DNA of 64,000 nucleotides from Alicyclobacillus sp. SO9 (GCF_016406125.1 NZ_CP066339.1:4278001-4342000), one strand, 5' to 3'; shown: positions 34,135 through 42,806, counted from the stretch's first letter. Program-made: numbers and translations. Notes: generated from the letters alone by a model not told the origin.

Positions 34135-34234
34135 TTTTGCAACATAAATTTTACAATTAGAGGATAATGTTCTTTCTCGCCCTTTACCCTCCGCTCGCTC
34201 TTATTTTGCTAAGCGTGACTCCTGGAAATCAAAA

Positions 34235-34253
34235 GCCCGCCAAAACGGCGGGC
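34235..34253 (-). terminator. Intrinsic terminator after the 63-codon small gene
   Basis: GCCCGCC (34235-34241) pairs with GGCGGGC (34247-34253), 5-base loop. On the minus strand the stem is followed by TTTTGATTT. It lies 46 bases after the stop of the 63-residue gene and insulates the ECF operon from it. Confidence 0.75.
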
Positions 34254-34298
34254 CACTACGTCGCGATGTATCCACAACTCAAACAACTTGTCGGTTTA

Positions 34299-34490
34299 TT
34301 ATGGACTCAGAGACCTGCCTTCTCGTCCTGCTTTTCTCCGAATCAGGCGAATTCCGCGCCCGAACAAAGAGAGGTGATGCTCTCGATGCTTTTGAAGGAC
34401 ATGCTCGAACCTCCAGATTTGCATTGCTTTCTTTGCGACTCTATCCTCCTGGTGCCGACTCAATACTTCCGCTGAATACCAATCGTTCAT
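34299..34490 (-). CDS. Small basic protein, 63 residues, unknown
   Basis: ATG 34490 follows AGGAGAG by 7 bases, a very good site. The product begins MNDWYSAEVLSRHQEDRVAK and is rich in Arg, Lys and His with a hydrophilic helix profile. A clear terminator follows. Short proteins beginning like this (W then a charged amphipathic helix) are common and mostly uncharacterised in Gram-positives; function unknown. Its start overlaps a second small frame in another register. Confidence 0.6.
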   Translation of the reverse strand: MNDWYSAEVLSRHQEDRVAKKAMQIWRFEHVLQKHREHHLSLFGRGIRLIRRKAGREGRSLSP

Positions 34491-34599
34491 TTTGTATCTC
34501 TCCTATTTTTTCAAATTGTCCGTGTAAATCTAAACTTTCTGTTCCAACATTACATTTCGAAAATGACATTGAAGTCGCTGTGCTGACATTGTGACTCAT
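34441..34599 (-). CDS. Putative 52-residue small protein overlapping the next small gene
   Basis: ATG 34599 is preceded by GGAGG at 8 bases. The frame encodes MSHNVSTATSMSFSKCNVGT and continues to TAG 34441-34443, overlapping the 63-residue gene by 50 bases in another frame. It may be a real peptide or a leader whose translation opens the next ribosome site. Low confidence because only the start signal supports it. Confidence 0.4.
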   Translation of the reverse strand: MSHNVSTATSMSFSKCNVGTESLDLHGQFEKIGEIQNERLVFSGSIESAPGG

Positions 34600-34642
34600 T
34601 ACTTCATCCTCCTTTTGTGATTTTGCTTTGAAACAACAAAAG

Positions 34643-34665
34643 GGCCTGCGTACATATCGCAGGCC
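34643..34665 (-). terminator. Hairpin terminator/attenuator between small genes
   Basis: GGCCTGCG (34643-34650) pairs perfectly with CGCAGGCC (34658-34665). On the minus strand it is followed by CTTTTGTTGTTT. It sits just upstream of the 52-codon frame, so it is either a second terminator for the peptide gene before it or an attenuator controlling the genes after it. Confidence 0.7.
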
Positions 34666-34711
34666 ATTAATATCATCTGACTAAGCGTGAAACTTTCCGT
34701 TTAAACACAAA

Positions 34712-34735
34712 AGGCCGCAGTTTACACCGCGGCCT
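34712..34735 (-). terminator. Intrinsic terminator of the 24-codon peptide gene
   Basis: AGGCCGC (34712-34718) pairs with GCGGCCT (34729-34735), 10-base loop, followed on the minus strand by TTTGTGTTT. It starts 18 bases after the peptide stop codon. Confidence 0.7.
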
Positions 34736-34752
34736 GTAACGTAAGTTTCAAC

Positions 34753-34827
34753 TTAACCCAAGTAGCTCCGGCGGTATGTGTGATGCATATTCAATTCGAT
34801 GAATTTGTTCGTATACATCTCGAACAT
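34753..34827 (-). CDS. Putative 24-residue peptide
   Basis: ATG 34827 to TAA 34753-34755. GAAAGGTGG lies 9 bases upstream, a promoter lies before it and an intrinsic terminator directly after it, so this is a complete tiny transcription unit. The peptide starts MFEMYTNKFIELNMHH and ends in a basic RRSYLG. No transmembrane helix or signal. Function unknown; it could equally be the translated part of a regulatory RNA. Confidence 0.55.
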   Translation of the reverse strand: MFEMYTNKFIELNMHHTYRRSYLG

Positions 34828-34867
34828 ACCGAAGAACCACCTTTCATTGAAGTATCAAAGCATGATT

Positions 34868-34896
34868 AGTATAACAGCAAATCACACTTTGGTAAA
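34868..34896 (-). promoter_or_regulatory. Promoter of the 24-codon peptide gene
   Basis: Minus strand TTTACC (34891-34896), 17-base spacer, TATACT (34868-34873) preceded by TGT, an extended -10. The peptide start lies about 35 bases downstream of the expected transcript start. Confidence 0.65.
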
Positions 34897-34970
34897 GATA
34901 TCCTCCAAATTAATTTTTTATTACGCCTTCGCTGCGACAACTCAATGTAACTCACTCTTTCACACTAGAG

Positions 34971-35564
34971 TCACTTGTGGCTCGAAATGGGTTGTCGTTC
35001 TGCATCGTGACTCACAGCGGTTTGTGAGGTCAGTATAATGAGCAATCGCTCCAGTTCGTGCAACTTTCCCTCGACGCGGTGGAGGTGACTCTGCATATCG
35101 TCGATTTCCTGTTCAGCTTTATAGTTAATAGCAAAATCAATTACGGATTCATGTTTATCCCGTGCAGCTTGCCTGTTCTGGCTCATCATGATGATAGGGG
35201 CCTGAAAGGCGGCAATAAAGGACAGGCAGAGATTCAGTAAAATAAAGGGGGGTTTGTCAAAATGCCAATGATTTGTCAGTGCTGTGACATTCCATACAAT
35301 CCACAGACCCAACACAGTGGCGAAAATCAAGATGAAAGACCAACTGCCGCCGAAAGAGGCAATCTTATCGGCCAGCCGATCCGTCCACTTTGTCCGCCGT
35401 GAGTAATCCTCATCCAGATGCATAAGAATGCGGCTTTCATAATTGTCGACCAGTCTGTCAATGCGTTTCTTGTCTGTTTCATTAATTTGAATGTCGAAAC
35501 CTTCAAAAGTAGACCTGTCTCGATACTTATCCTGTGGTTTTACGAAATAGTTTCGCTTGCCCAA
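34971..35564 (-). CDS. DUF1003 domain membrane protein
   Basis: About 197 residues from TTG 35564 (GAGGAG 9 bases upstream); an ATG at 35603 lacks a site. It has an N-terminal charged part, two transmembrane helices (GSWSFILIFATVLGLWIVWN and PPFILLNLCLSFIAAFQAPI), then QNRQAARDKHESVIDFAINYKAEQEI and a C-terminal coiled coil. The SWSFI...FDPxPFILLNLxLS...Q AP pattern is the DUF1003 signature. Function unknown; the family is found in many bacteria as a membrane protein of unknown role. Confidence 0.88.
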   Translation of the reverse strand: MGKRNYFVKPQDKYRDRSTFEGFDIQINETDKKRIDRLVDNYESRILMHLDEDYSRRTKWTDRLADKIASFGGSWSFILIFATVLGLWIVWNVTALTNHWHFDKPPFILLNLCLSFIAAFQAPIIMMSQNRQAARDKHESVIDFAINYKAEQEIDDMQSHLHRVEGKLHELERLLIILTSQTAVSHDAERQPISSHK

Positions 35565-35816
35565 TGTGGCCAACTCCTCTCTATAGGGGAATTGAACACA
35601 CATTGAACACTTACACAGGCTGAAATCTCTGTGTATAAGAATTCAAGATGGTGAACAATTCCCCGTTTGTTAAGTCAGGTTCAGGAGGCATACTGTCCAA
35701 AATCCCATCTCCTTCTGCGCGAGATCCGCATACCTATCGTATGGCGTACGCGCCGATAATGCAATATAAATTTTGCGTATTAGACGACAGCACAGTGAGA
35801 ATTCCTCTGTCGCTCT
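35565..35816. other. Intergenic region upstream of the phosphoesterase gene
   Basis: No convincing gene; a 67-codon plus frame at 35648-35851 has no ribosome site. It must contain the promoter of the DUF1003 gene (minus), which was not located with confidence. Confidence 0.35.
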
Positions 35817-35875
35817 TTTACAAAACCTTTACCCTATTTACAAAATATTAAGTTCAGTTTTGTCCGAATTTTACA
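35817..35875 (+). promoter_or_regulatory. Pho-box-like array of TTTACA repeats
   Basis: TTTACA at 35817, TTTACC at 35828, TTTACA at 35837, TTAAGT at 35848, TTTGTC at 35859 and TTTACA at 35870: mostly 11-base steps, one helical turn each. PhoP of Gram-positive bacteria binds TTAACA/TTTACA-type hexamers repeated at about 11 bp. The array lies 82 bases before the phosphoesterase start, so phosphate-starvation control is a reasonable inference. Confidence 0.5.
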
Positions 35876-35956
35876 AAATGAAGGTAGATTCTATGTCAGG
35901 GGCAAATTCAAGGGGTGATAAATAGAGAGAGACGTATTCATAGGAGGGAACAGCAC

Positions 35957-38404
35957 ATGCACTTCGGAAAGAGACGCACTCGGATTCTTGCGGGCGTCGG
36001 TATGACCGCCATTTTGCTGACGTCAGGGACGGTGTTCGCTGCATCGCGCATCTTCGCGGGACCGCAGGGAAACGGAACGGGTATCACCTCCTACGACTGG
36101 AAACTGACTCCGGCTGGCAAACAGCTCACGCTCGGTGATTTTCCGATGGGGGCCGCCGTCAGTCCCAACCACAAGTACATGGTAGTAAGCAACGACGGGG
36201 ATGGAACCCAATCCTTACAGGTCGTTGACATTGCAACCCGCAAGGTAGTTCAAACCATTCCGTATTACAGCCCGAAAGCCTTGTACTTGGGTGTAGCCTT
36301 CAGCCCCGACGGAAAAAAGCTGTACGCTTCCTCCGGCGGCAACAATGAAATCCGGGTCTACTCCTTCAGAAACGGCAAGATGACTGAACAGTCTCCAATT
36401 AAACTCTCCATCGCATCACGCTACCCTGCTGGTCTCTCCGTATCTCCCGACGGCAAGACACTCTATGTTGCCAACAACCTCAGCGACTCTGTGGCAAGTA
36501 TTAATCTCATCACTGGCAAAGTGGACAAAACAGCCAAAGTGGGCCACAATCCGTACACTGCGTTCTTAAGTAAAGACGGCAATACACTGTATGTAAGTAA
36601 CTGGGGCGAAAGCAGTGTCACAGTGCTCAATGCAGCAAACATGAGCGTAGAAAAGACCATTCATGTAGGTCTTCATCCCAACGCCATCGCTGAAAATCCA
36701 GTGACAGGTATGATTTATGTGTCGAATTCGGACAGCGATACTATCACTGTCATCAATCCGAGAAATGAGACGGTAGTGCACAAGGTTTCACTTAAGCCGT
36801 ACCGCGGGGCACTGCCTGGGAGTACGCCAGATGCGCTGACTGTCAGTCCCGACGGCCGAACTTTGTATGTGGCGAATGCCGACAACAACGATATTGCTGT
36901 CATTGGTCTGAAAGGTGAAGACATGGGCGTACGCGGTCTCATTCCCACCGCCTGGTACCCAACCGGTGTCTTCACTAGCTCCAACGGCAAGGGCCTGATG
37001 GTTCTCAATGCAAAAGGCCTTGGTGCCGGACCTAACACACAGGGACAGTACATCGGAAGCATGATAAAAGGTACGATGTCCTTCATTCCCGTCCCAGATA
37101 ACGGCCAATTGCACAGGTACACAGAGAAGGTGAAGCGCAACAACCACTTCAATACCGGCTTCATTCACGAAGCCGAGGACAAAGTCGGAAACTTTGTGCG
37201 CAGTGTAGAAAGAAGAACCACGCCTATCCCTCGCTTTGTCGGCGAGAAATCCCCGATTAAGCACGTCATTTACATCATCAAGGAGAACCGCACTTACGAC
37301 CAAGTCTTCGGCGACATTAAGAAAGGCAACGGCGACCCCGCGCTCACTCAGTTCGGCGCCAACATCACGCCAAATATCCACAAGCTGGCCAATCAATTTG
37401 TCCTTCTCGACAACACCTACACGGATGCAGAAATCAGTGCCCAGGGCCACAACTGGTCCACCGCAGCTATCTCCAACGACTACACGGAGAAAAACTGGAT
37501 GGCGGATTACAGCGGTCGCGGCCGGGGCTATGACTTTGAGGGCACGAACAAGGCCACATACCCGAAGGACGGCTTCCTCTGGAACGATGCCGCCAGAGCC
37601 CATGTGAACTACAAGGACTATGGTGAATTCATGTCAATGAAGAAGTCTGGAACCTGGGCACCGAACGACCCAACCATCAAGAACTATGACCCTAACTACC
37701 CCGGTTGGAACCTGAACATTTCCGACTTAACGCGCTACAATGAGTGGAACAAGCAGTTCCAGCAGTACGTCAAGAACGGCAAACTGCCGCAACTCGAGAT
37801 TGTGCGGTTGCCAAACGACCACACCAAAGGCACCACACCAGGCGCTCTGACACCTCAAGCCTATGTCGCACAAAACGACAAAGCGCTTGGTAAGATTGTG
37901 GACACAGTCAGTCACTCGAAGTACTGGAAGAGCACCGCTATTTTCGTGATTGAAGATGACTCACAAAACGGGCTCGATCACGTTGACGCCCACCGCACAG
38001 AAGCACTGGTCATCAGTCCCTACACCCAGACGGGTAAAGTAGACAGCACCTTCTATGACACCGCATCTATGCTCAAGACCATGGAAATGATTCTTGGCAT
38101 GAAACCAATGACGCAATTCGACGCAGAAGCTACACCTATGCTTGGTGCCTTTACCAACAGGCCCAAGTTCACACCGTTCAATGCTGTGCCGGAGACCTAT
38201 CCCATCACCAAGACCAACAGTGCCAACGCACCAATGGCCAGCATTGCCAAGAAAATGAACTGGTCCGTAGCAGACATCAATAGCAGCGATGCCATGAACA
38301 AGATGCTGTGGAAGGCTACCAAGGGAAATGTCCCATACCCTCATGTACACCATACGGACGGGTCCCCTGATGTGGTACAGACTACACCAGGGAAAGTTGG
38401 TTGA
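35957..38404 (+). CDS. Exported bifunctional beta-propeller / phosphoesterase family protein
   Basis: 815 residues from ATG 35957 (GGAGGG upstream). A signal peptide (GVGMTAILLTSGTVFAAS) is followed by a YncE/cytochrome d1-type seven-bladed propeller (repeats such as LSVSPDGKTLYVANNLSDSV and ENPVTGMIYVSNSDSDTI) to about residue 400. A phosphoesterase domain of the alkaline phosphatase superfamily follows: KHVIYIIKENRTYDQVFGDI, NITPNIHKLANQFVLLDNTY, AISAQGHNWSTAA-like Thr/His region, and IFVIEDDSQNGLDHVDAHRT with metal-type Asp/His. It probably acts outside the membrane on phosphate esters. The possible Pho box upstream agrees. The gene is richer in C-ending codons than its neighbours, suggesting high expression. 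Confidence 0.88.
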   Translation: MHFGKRRTRILAGVGMTAILLTSGTVFAASRIFAGPQGNGTGITSYDWKLTPAGKQLTLGDFPMGAAVSPNHKYMVVSNDGDGTQSLQVVDIATRKVVQTIPYYSPKALYLGVAFSPDGKKLYASSGGNNEIRVYSFRNGKMTEQSPIKLSIASRYPAGLSVSPDGKTLYVANNLSDSVASINLITGKVDKTAKVGHNPYTAFLSKDGNTLYVSNWGESSVTVLNAANMSVEKTIHVGLHPNAIAENPVTGMIYVSNSDSDTITVINPRNETVVHKVSLKPYRGALPGSTPDALTVSPDGRTLYVANADNNDIAVIGLKGEDMGVRGLIPTAWYPTGVFTSSNGKGLMVLNAKGLGAGPNTQGQYIGSMIKGTMSFIPVPDNGQLHRYTEKVKRNNHFNTGFIHEAEDKVGNFVRSVERRTTPIPRFVGEKSPIKHVIYIIKENRTYDQVFGDIKKGNGDPALTQFGANITPNIHKLANQFVLLDNTYTDAEISAQGHNWSTAAISNDYTEKNWMADYSGRGRGYDFEGTNKATYPKDGFLWNDAARAHVNYKDYGEFMSMKKSGTWAPNDPTIKNYDPNYPGWNLNISDLTRYNEWNKQFQQYVKNGKLPQLEIVRLPNDHTKGTTPGALTPQAYVAQNDKALGKIVDTVSHSKYWKSTAIFVIEDDSQNGLDHVDAHRTEALVISPYTQTGKVDSTFYDTASMLKTMEMILGMKPMTQFDAEATPMLGAFTNRPKFTPFNAVPETYPITKTNSANAPMASIAKKMNWSVADINSSDAMNKMLWKATKGNVPYPHVHHTDGSPDVVQTTPGKVG

Positions 38405-38451
38405 TTAGCAGAGAAGCATGTTGGACGAAAGAAACTGTGTTCACGCTAAAA

Positions 38452-38485
38452 GTGCTGTCCCAGTCGTTAACGACTGGGACAGCAC
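38452..38485. terminator. Bidirectional terminator, perfect 34-base palindrome
   Basis: Perfect dyad centred on TTAA at 38467-38470, arms of 17 bases starting GTGCTGTCCCAG. It sits between the phosphoesterase (plus) and araR (minus) stops. On the minus strand it is followed by TTTTAGC; on the plus strand the T-run is missing, so it mainly ends the araEBR transcript. Confidence 0.75.
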
Positions 38486-38529
38486 CATGGCTGGGTATCG
38501 AGACCTCTACACAACATGAGGACCCTTCT

Positions 38530-39636
38530 TTATCTGTTTGAATTCACTTCGCTCGTGTGCTTCAGTGTTTTTACTGAGTCTCTTATGATAATTTCCGGCT
38601 CATATACCTTTGATGAAACAGCCTGCTTATCTATCATTTTAATCATCATTTTCCCAGCATCCAGGCCCATTCTTTCCTGGGGGTGAGGAATGGTTGTTAA
38701 TGCGGGACTAATAAATTGCGAAAATTGATAGTCGTCAACACCCATGATGGAAATATCCTCAGGAACTTTCAAACCAATTTCCTTCACAAAATTAATAATC
38801 TGAATCGCTAGCTGGTCGTTGTAACAAACAACCGCTGTCGGAACAAACTTAGGCCTAGTCAGGATTGTATAGAATTTCTGAAACAAGTTGATTTTGTTTT
38901 CTTCGGTCTGATACATCATGATTTCACTCAGATTGGAGATTTCAGGATGTGCCTGGTAGGCCTTGATATAGCCATTCATGCGATGAATCCCTTGTTTATC
39001 ATCAACCTTAAAGATCCCCACAATTTGTTTGTGGCCCTGAGCAATTAAATTGCTTGTAGCCATTTCTCCGATTTTTTCATCATCCATAATCAAATAAGGA
39101 ATATCTAAACCATCGTAAATGGCATTAATGAACAGCATGGGGATACCCATTGCTTTAATGTTCTCGTAAATACTTTTGTTCCCGTTATTCAAGGCACTTC
39201 TTGTTGGTTCAATGATTAAACCGGACAACTTGTTTGATAACAAGTTAGCCAAACTCTTCCGCTCTCTATCCGAATTATTCTGTGTACTGGCAATCAAGAC
39301 AGAATAACCGTAATTGGCAATGTAGTTATCAATTCCCGTAATAATATTGGGGAAAATATAATCTGCAATATGGGTTGTAATCAGGCCAATCGTCTTATTT
39401 TCTGCGCTGGGTCCAGGTTTATTTTTCCAGTCGTTCACAAACATTCCACCGCCTTGAATGCGGTAAACAAAGTTCTCCTGTTCCAGTTCCCCAATTGCAT
39501 GGCGCACGGTGAACCGACTCACGTTATAAATCTCCATGAGTTCCGATTCAGTCGGGAGTTTCTGGTTCACCTTATAGACCTCTGAAAAGATTTTCTCGCT
39601 GATATCCTGCTTAACGAGTTCATACTTTTTCGTCAT
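38530..39636 (-). CDS. araR: Arabinose operon repressor AraR (GntR/LacI chimera)
   Basis: 368 residues from ATG 39636 (AAGGGA upstream). The N-terminal GntR winged helix is seen in NQKLPTESELMEIYNVSRFTVRHAIGELEQ, and a LacI-type sugar-binding domain follows (KTIGLITTHIADYIFPNIIT; GVDDYQFSQFISPALTTIPH). This domain pair is diagnostic of AraR, which represses arabinose genes and releases DNA when L-arabinose binds. It is the last gene of araE-araB-araR, and AraR-type palindromes lie in the divergent promoter region, giving autoregulation. Confidence 0.93.
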   Translation of the reverse strand: MTKKYELVKQDISEKIFSEVYKVNQKLPTESELMEIYNVSRFTVRHAIGELEQENFVYRIQGGGMFVNDWKNKPGPSAENKTIGLITTHIADYIFPNIITGIDNYIANYGYSVLIASTQNNSDRERKSLANLLSNKLSGLIIEPTRSALNNGNKSIYENIKAMGIPMLFINAIYDGLDIPYLIMDDEKIGEMATSNLIAQGHKQIVGIFKVDDKQGIHRMNGYIKAYQAHPEISNLSEIMMYQTEENKINLFQKFYTILTRPKFVPTAVVCYNDQLAIQIINFVKEIGLKVPEDISIMGVDDYQFSQFISPALTTIPHPQERMGLDAGKMMIKMIDKQAVSSKVYEPEIIIRDSVKTLKHTSEVNSNR

Positions 39637-39663
39637 AGTATTTTCCCTTACCACAAAGTGAGA

Positions 39664-41262
39664 TTAGATACACTCAATTGCCTGAGACTCAATTGGTAGA
39701 CCTGCTTGGTACTTCTTCATGAACTCTTGGTATCCAGCAACTCCGTCAGGCTCTGGATTTAAAGTGACACTGTCAGGACTCGTGAAGACCTCTTTATCCA
39801 AGAAATCCTCCAGACTGATTCCACCGCTTTTGTGTTTAGTGTAAGCAGCCAGCACAGCCATACCCCAAGCGCCGCCTTCCCCAGCAGTGGCCATTACCGT
39901 AACAGGAGTATTAAGTGCGTTGGATAAGACTTGTTGACCAACACCCTGTGTTTTCAGCAGTCCACCCTGAGCAACCAAAACATCTGCCTTGATTTGTTCT
40001 TCATTTTTCAAGATATCCATTCCCATTTTAAGTGGTGCAAAAGCAGCATACAACTGGGTTTGAATAAAGTTTGCTAATGTGAATGAGCTGCTGGCATCGC
40101 GGACAAACAGCGGACGCCCCGCCGGCATTCTCGTAATATTCTCGCCCGACAAAAAGCTGTAGTTCACTAATCCCCCTGCGTCAGGATCAGACTTGGCAGC
40201 CGCCAGAAACAGAGTTTCGTATAAGCGATCAGATTTCAAATCGACACCGAGACGCTCAGCAAACTCTCTAAACAGGTTAGCCCACGCATTAATATCAGAG
40301 GAACAATTGTTAATATGGACCATGGCAACAGGGGCACCATTTGGCGTCGTGACAATGTCTACATCCCTATAAACTTTCTCCAGTGGCTTTTCAAGCACAA
40401 TCATTGAAAAAGCGGATGTTCCAACTGAGACATTTCCGGTACGTTTACGAACACTGTTGGTACTCACCATTCCAGTTCCAGCATCACCTTCAGGAGGAGC
40501 CATTAAACTCCCTTCCTCCAGATGGCCGCTAACATCCAGCAATTGGGCGCCTTCTCTCGTTAGTGTTCCTGCGGCTTTCCCGGCGTTTAAAACCTTTGGT
40601 AATATGTCCACAGTATTCCAATGATACTGACTAACCTTTTCAAGAGCATCAAATTTCTTGAGAAGTTCTTCAGAATAAGTCCCAGTGTCTTCGTCAATCG
40701 GAAAGACGCCAGACGCATCCCCGACTCCCAACACCTTTGCTCCAGACAATTTCCAATGTACATAACCGGCAAGAGTAGTCATAAAGTAAATCTCATGTAC
40801 ATGAGATTCCCTGTTTAAAATTGCCTGATAGAGGTGAGCGATACTCCAGCGCTCCGGAATGTTAAATTGAAACAGTTGCGTCAGTTGGTCCGCAGCTTGT
40901 TCAGTAGTATTATTACGCCAAGTCCGAAAAGGGGTTAGCAAACGCTCGTTCTTTGCAAAGGCTAAGTACCCATGCATCATAGCGCTTACACCAATTGCCC
41001 CAATTTTTGTTAGCGTAATATGATACTTGCCTTGCACATCTGCCGCAATCTGGGCGTAGCTTCTCTGAATACCTTTCCACACTTCGTCCAGTGGGTAGGT
41101 CCAAAGCCCATGTTCAAATCTGTTCTCCCAAACATAGCTGCCAGAGGCAATCATATTAAAGTCGTCCGATATCAACACTGCTTTAATGCGTGTTGAACCT
41201 AATTCTATGCCCAACGAAACATTTCCTTGCTGAATTGCCTCAGACGTTTCGACTAAGTTCAC
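39664..41262 (-). CDS. araB: FGGY-family sugar kinase, L-ribulokinase of the arabinose pathway
   Basis: A 532-residue FGGY kinase. N-domain: SLGIELGSTRIKAVLISDD and IGAIGVSAMMHGYLAF; C-domain: NVSVGTSAFSMIVLEKPL, DVLVAQGGLLKTQGVGQQVL and VMATAGEGGAWGMAVLAAY. It should phosphorylate L-ribulose made by AraA, ATP-dependent, in the cytoplasm. It differs from E. coli AraB and looks like the alternative kinase type found beside araA in some Firmicutes. The role rests on operon context: araR, araE, araD and araA are all adjacent and no other kinase is present. Confidence 0.85.
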   Translation of the reverse strand: MNLVETSEAIQQGNVSLGIELGSTRIKAVLISDDFNMIASGSYVWENRFEHGLWTYPLDEVWKGIQRSYAQIAADVQGKYHITLTKIGAIGVSAMMHGYLAFAKNERLLTPFRTWRNNTTEQAADQLTQLFQFNIPERWSIAHLYQAILNRESHVHEIYFMTTLAGYVHWKLSGAKVLGVGDASGVFPIDEDTGTYSEELLKKFDALEKVSQYHWNTVDILPKVLNAGKAAGTLTREGAQLLDVSGHLEEGSLMAPPEGDAGTGMVSTNSVRKRTGNVSVGTSAFSMIVLEKPLEKVYRDVDIVTTPNGAPVAMVHINNCSSDINAWANLFREFAERLGVDLKSDRLYETLFLAAAKSDPDAGGLVNYSFLSGENITRMPAGRPLFVRDASSSFTLANFIQTQLYAAFAPLKMGMDILKNEEQIKADVLVAQGGLLKTQGVGQQVLSNALNTPVTVMATAGEGGAWGMAVLAAYTKHKSGGISLEDFLDKEVFTSPDSVTLNPEPDGVAGYQEFMKKYQAGLPIESQAIECI

Positions 41263-41268
41263 TCGTTC

Positions 41269-42669
41269 CTACCTCCCAACTTCATAAGCCAGAACTGCTT
41301 TTTCTTCTCCAACTTTCTCAATTTCCTCCAGAGTATGACCTCGGGTTTCAGGAACATATGTCCGAATAAAGAGCACTCCGAGCAAGCAAACAATGCCAAA
41401 GATGGCGAAAACCGCTTCTTGGGACATGGAAGCAGTCATAATTGGGAACAGCAACCCAACCAAAAACGAACCAATCCAGTTAAACGAAGAAGCCAACCCT
41501 GACGCGCGCCCGCGAATTACTAACGGGAAAATTTCACCAACGATAACCCAAGTCAACGGAGCCCACGTAAACGAATACAGTGCTACGTAGATACTCAAGA
41601 AGACAACAATCATCATTGGATTGGCGTGAGGAATTAATAAATTCAAGACTGCAGGCAAGATAAAGGACAGCGCCATAATGGTTCCGCCCACCGTTAATAA
41701 GGTTCGACGATTAAACTTATCAGCAATCATGAGGAATATCAAGGAACCGACGACGAGAATGACGCCTTGAATAATTGGCCACATCAAGGCTGAACTTGCT
41801 GCATGACCCGTTGCCTTTTGGACAATTAAGGGGATATAGTAGAAAATTGCGTTAGCACCTTGGAATTGTTGAAAAGCTGCCACACCTACACCGGCAATCA
41901 CGAGATACCGGTATTTTCCACTGAACATGGTGCCCAGTGATACTTTTTGATTCCCTTCCCTCTCCTGCTTGACTGTCTCTTGTATCTGCTGTATTTCAGA
42001 ATCAATTTCTTCTTGATTCGACCGAATATAACTCAGCACCCTGCGTGCTTCAACAAGTTGGTTGTTCTTCAACAAAAAACGTGGTGATTCGGGTAATCGT
42101 AATACGCCAGCAAAGAGAATCAGAGCTGGTACTGCTGCCAGACTAAGCATTAACCGCCAAGCTAATGTCTCTGGTAACCCTTTCAACAAGAAATCGACAA
42201 CGTAAGAAAGGAGCATACCAGAAACAATCATAGTTTGATTAATACCTGATAAACGTCCGCGTACACCTGCAGGCGCCATCTCTGACATATATGCGGGAAC
42301 CAATGCAGATGCAGCCCCGACAGCCAACCCCAATAAAATGCGAACAGCAATCAAGTAGTACTGACCATTATGAGGAGATATACCGGACAAAATTGATCCA
42401 AGAACAAACACTAATGCAGATAACAAAATGGTTTTCCGCCGACCTAAGCGATCAGACAGCTGTCCGGCCAAAGCGCCCCCAAAAATAGCACCAAACATGA
42501 CTGCAGATGTTATCCACCCAATCGCACCGGCACTGTTTTGAAGATGCCAGTCATTCTCTAGAAAGGGCAGGGCTCCTGTCATTACTCCGATGTCATAGCC
42601 AAACAGAATGCCGCCGAACGCTCCAAAGAAGTAAATGAATCCACTTGGCACTTTCTTTTCATCAACCAC
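41269..42669 (-). CDS. araE: Sugar:proton symporter, arabinose permease AraE type
   Basis: 466 residues, twelve helices. MFS sugar porter signatures: GGILFGYDIGVMTGALPFL, LSDRLGRRKTILLS, the loop PESPRFLLKNNQLVEARRVL, QQFQGANAIFYYIPLI, and the C-terminal VPETRGHTLEEIE. It imports L-arabinose (possibly xylose or galactose too) with a proton. The GTG start follows GGAGT. First gene of the minus-strand operon; a cre site and AraR boxes lie upstream. Confidence 0.92.
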   Translation of the reverse strand: MVDEKKVPSGFIYFFGAFGGILFGYDIGVMTGALPFLENDWHLQNSAGAIGWITSAVMFGAIFGGALAGQLSDRLGRRKTILLSALVFVLGSILSGISPHNGQYYLIAVRILLGLAVGAASALVPAYMSEMAPAGVRGRLSGINQTMIVSGMLLSYVVDFLLKGLPETLAWRLMLSLAAVPALILFAGVLRLPESPRFLLKNNQLVEARRVLSYIRSNQEEIDSEIQQIQETVKQEREGNQKVSLGTMFSGKYRYLVIAGVGVAAFQQFQGANAIFYYIPLIVQKATGHAASSALMWPIIQGVILVVGSLIFLMIADKFNRRTLLTVGGTIMALSFILPAVLNLLIPHANPMMIVVFLSIYVALYSFTWAPLTWVIVGEIFPLVIRGRASGLASSFNWIGSFLVGLLFPIMTASMSQEAVFAIFGIVCLLGVLFIRTYVPETRGHTLEEIEKVGEEKAVLAYEVGR

Positions 42670-42757
42670 TAAAATTCACTCCTTGCGTAAATTGTAAATC
42701 ATAGAACAACATCTGTTACCGCCCCGCCCATGGGCTGTATCTACAGCACGCAAAATG

Positions 42758-42772
42758 TAAAAGCGTTTTCAA
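42758..42772 (-). promoter_or_regulatory. cre site (CcpA) at the araE promoter
   Basis: On the minus strand TTGAAAACGCTTTTA, a full match to the WTGAAARCGYTTWNN form of the catabolite-responsive element. It covers the expected transcript start of araE, where CcpA binding would block transcription in glucose. Confidence 0.75.
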
Positions 42773-42777
42773 AATGC

Positions 42778-42806
42778 AGAGTAACACTGTTATACGAATA
42801 AATCAA
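42778..42806 (-). promoter_or_regulatory. Promoter of araE-araB-araR
   Basis: TTGATT (42801-42806), 17-base spacer, TACTCT (42778-42783) on the minus strand. The spacer holds an AraR-like half-perfect palindrome (42790-42801), so repressor binding would exclude RNA polymerase. Confidence 0.6.
42790..42801. promoter_or_regulatory. AraR operator, imperfect copy
   Basis: TTATACGAATAA, one base away from the perfect box, within the araE promoter spacer. Confidence 0.6.

Noticed and set aside
34019-34300. TPP riboswitch upstream of the ECF operon
   Set aside because: The conserved CTGAGA and ACCTGATCTGGATAATGCC-type cores are absent on the minus strand.
35648-35851. 67-residue plus-strand frame
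   Set aside because: It runs through the Pho-box-like array, lacks a ribosome site and matches nothing known.
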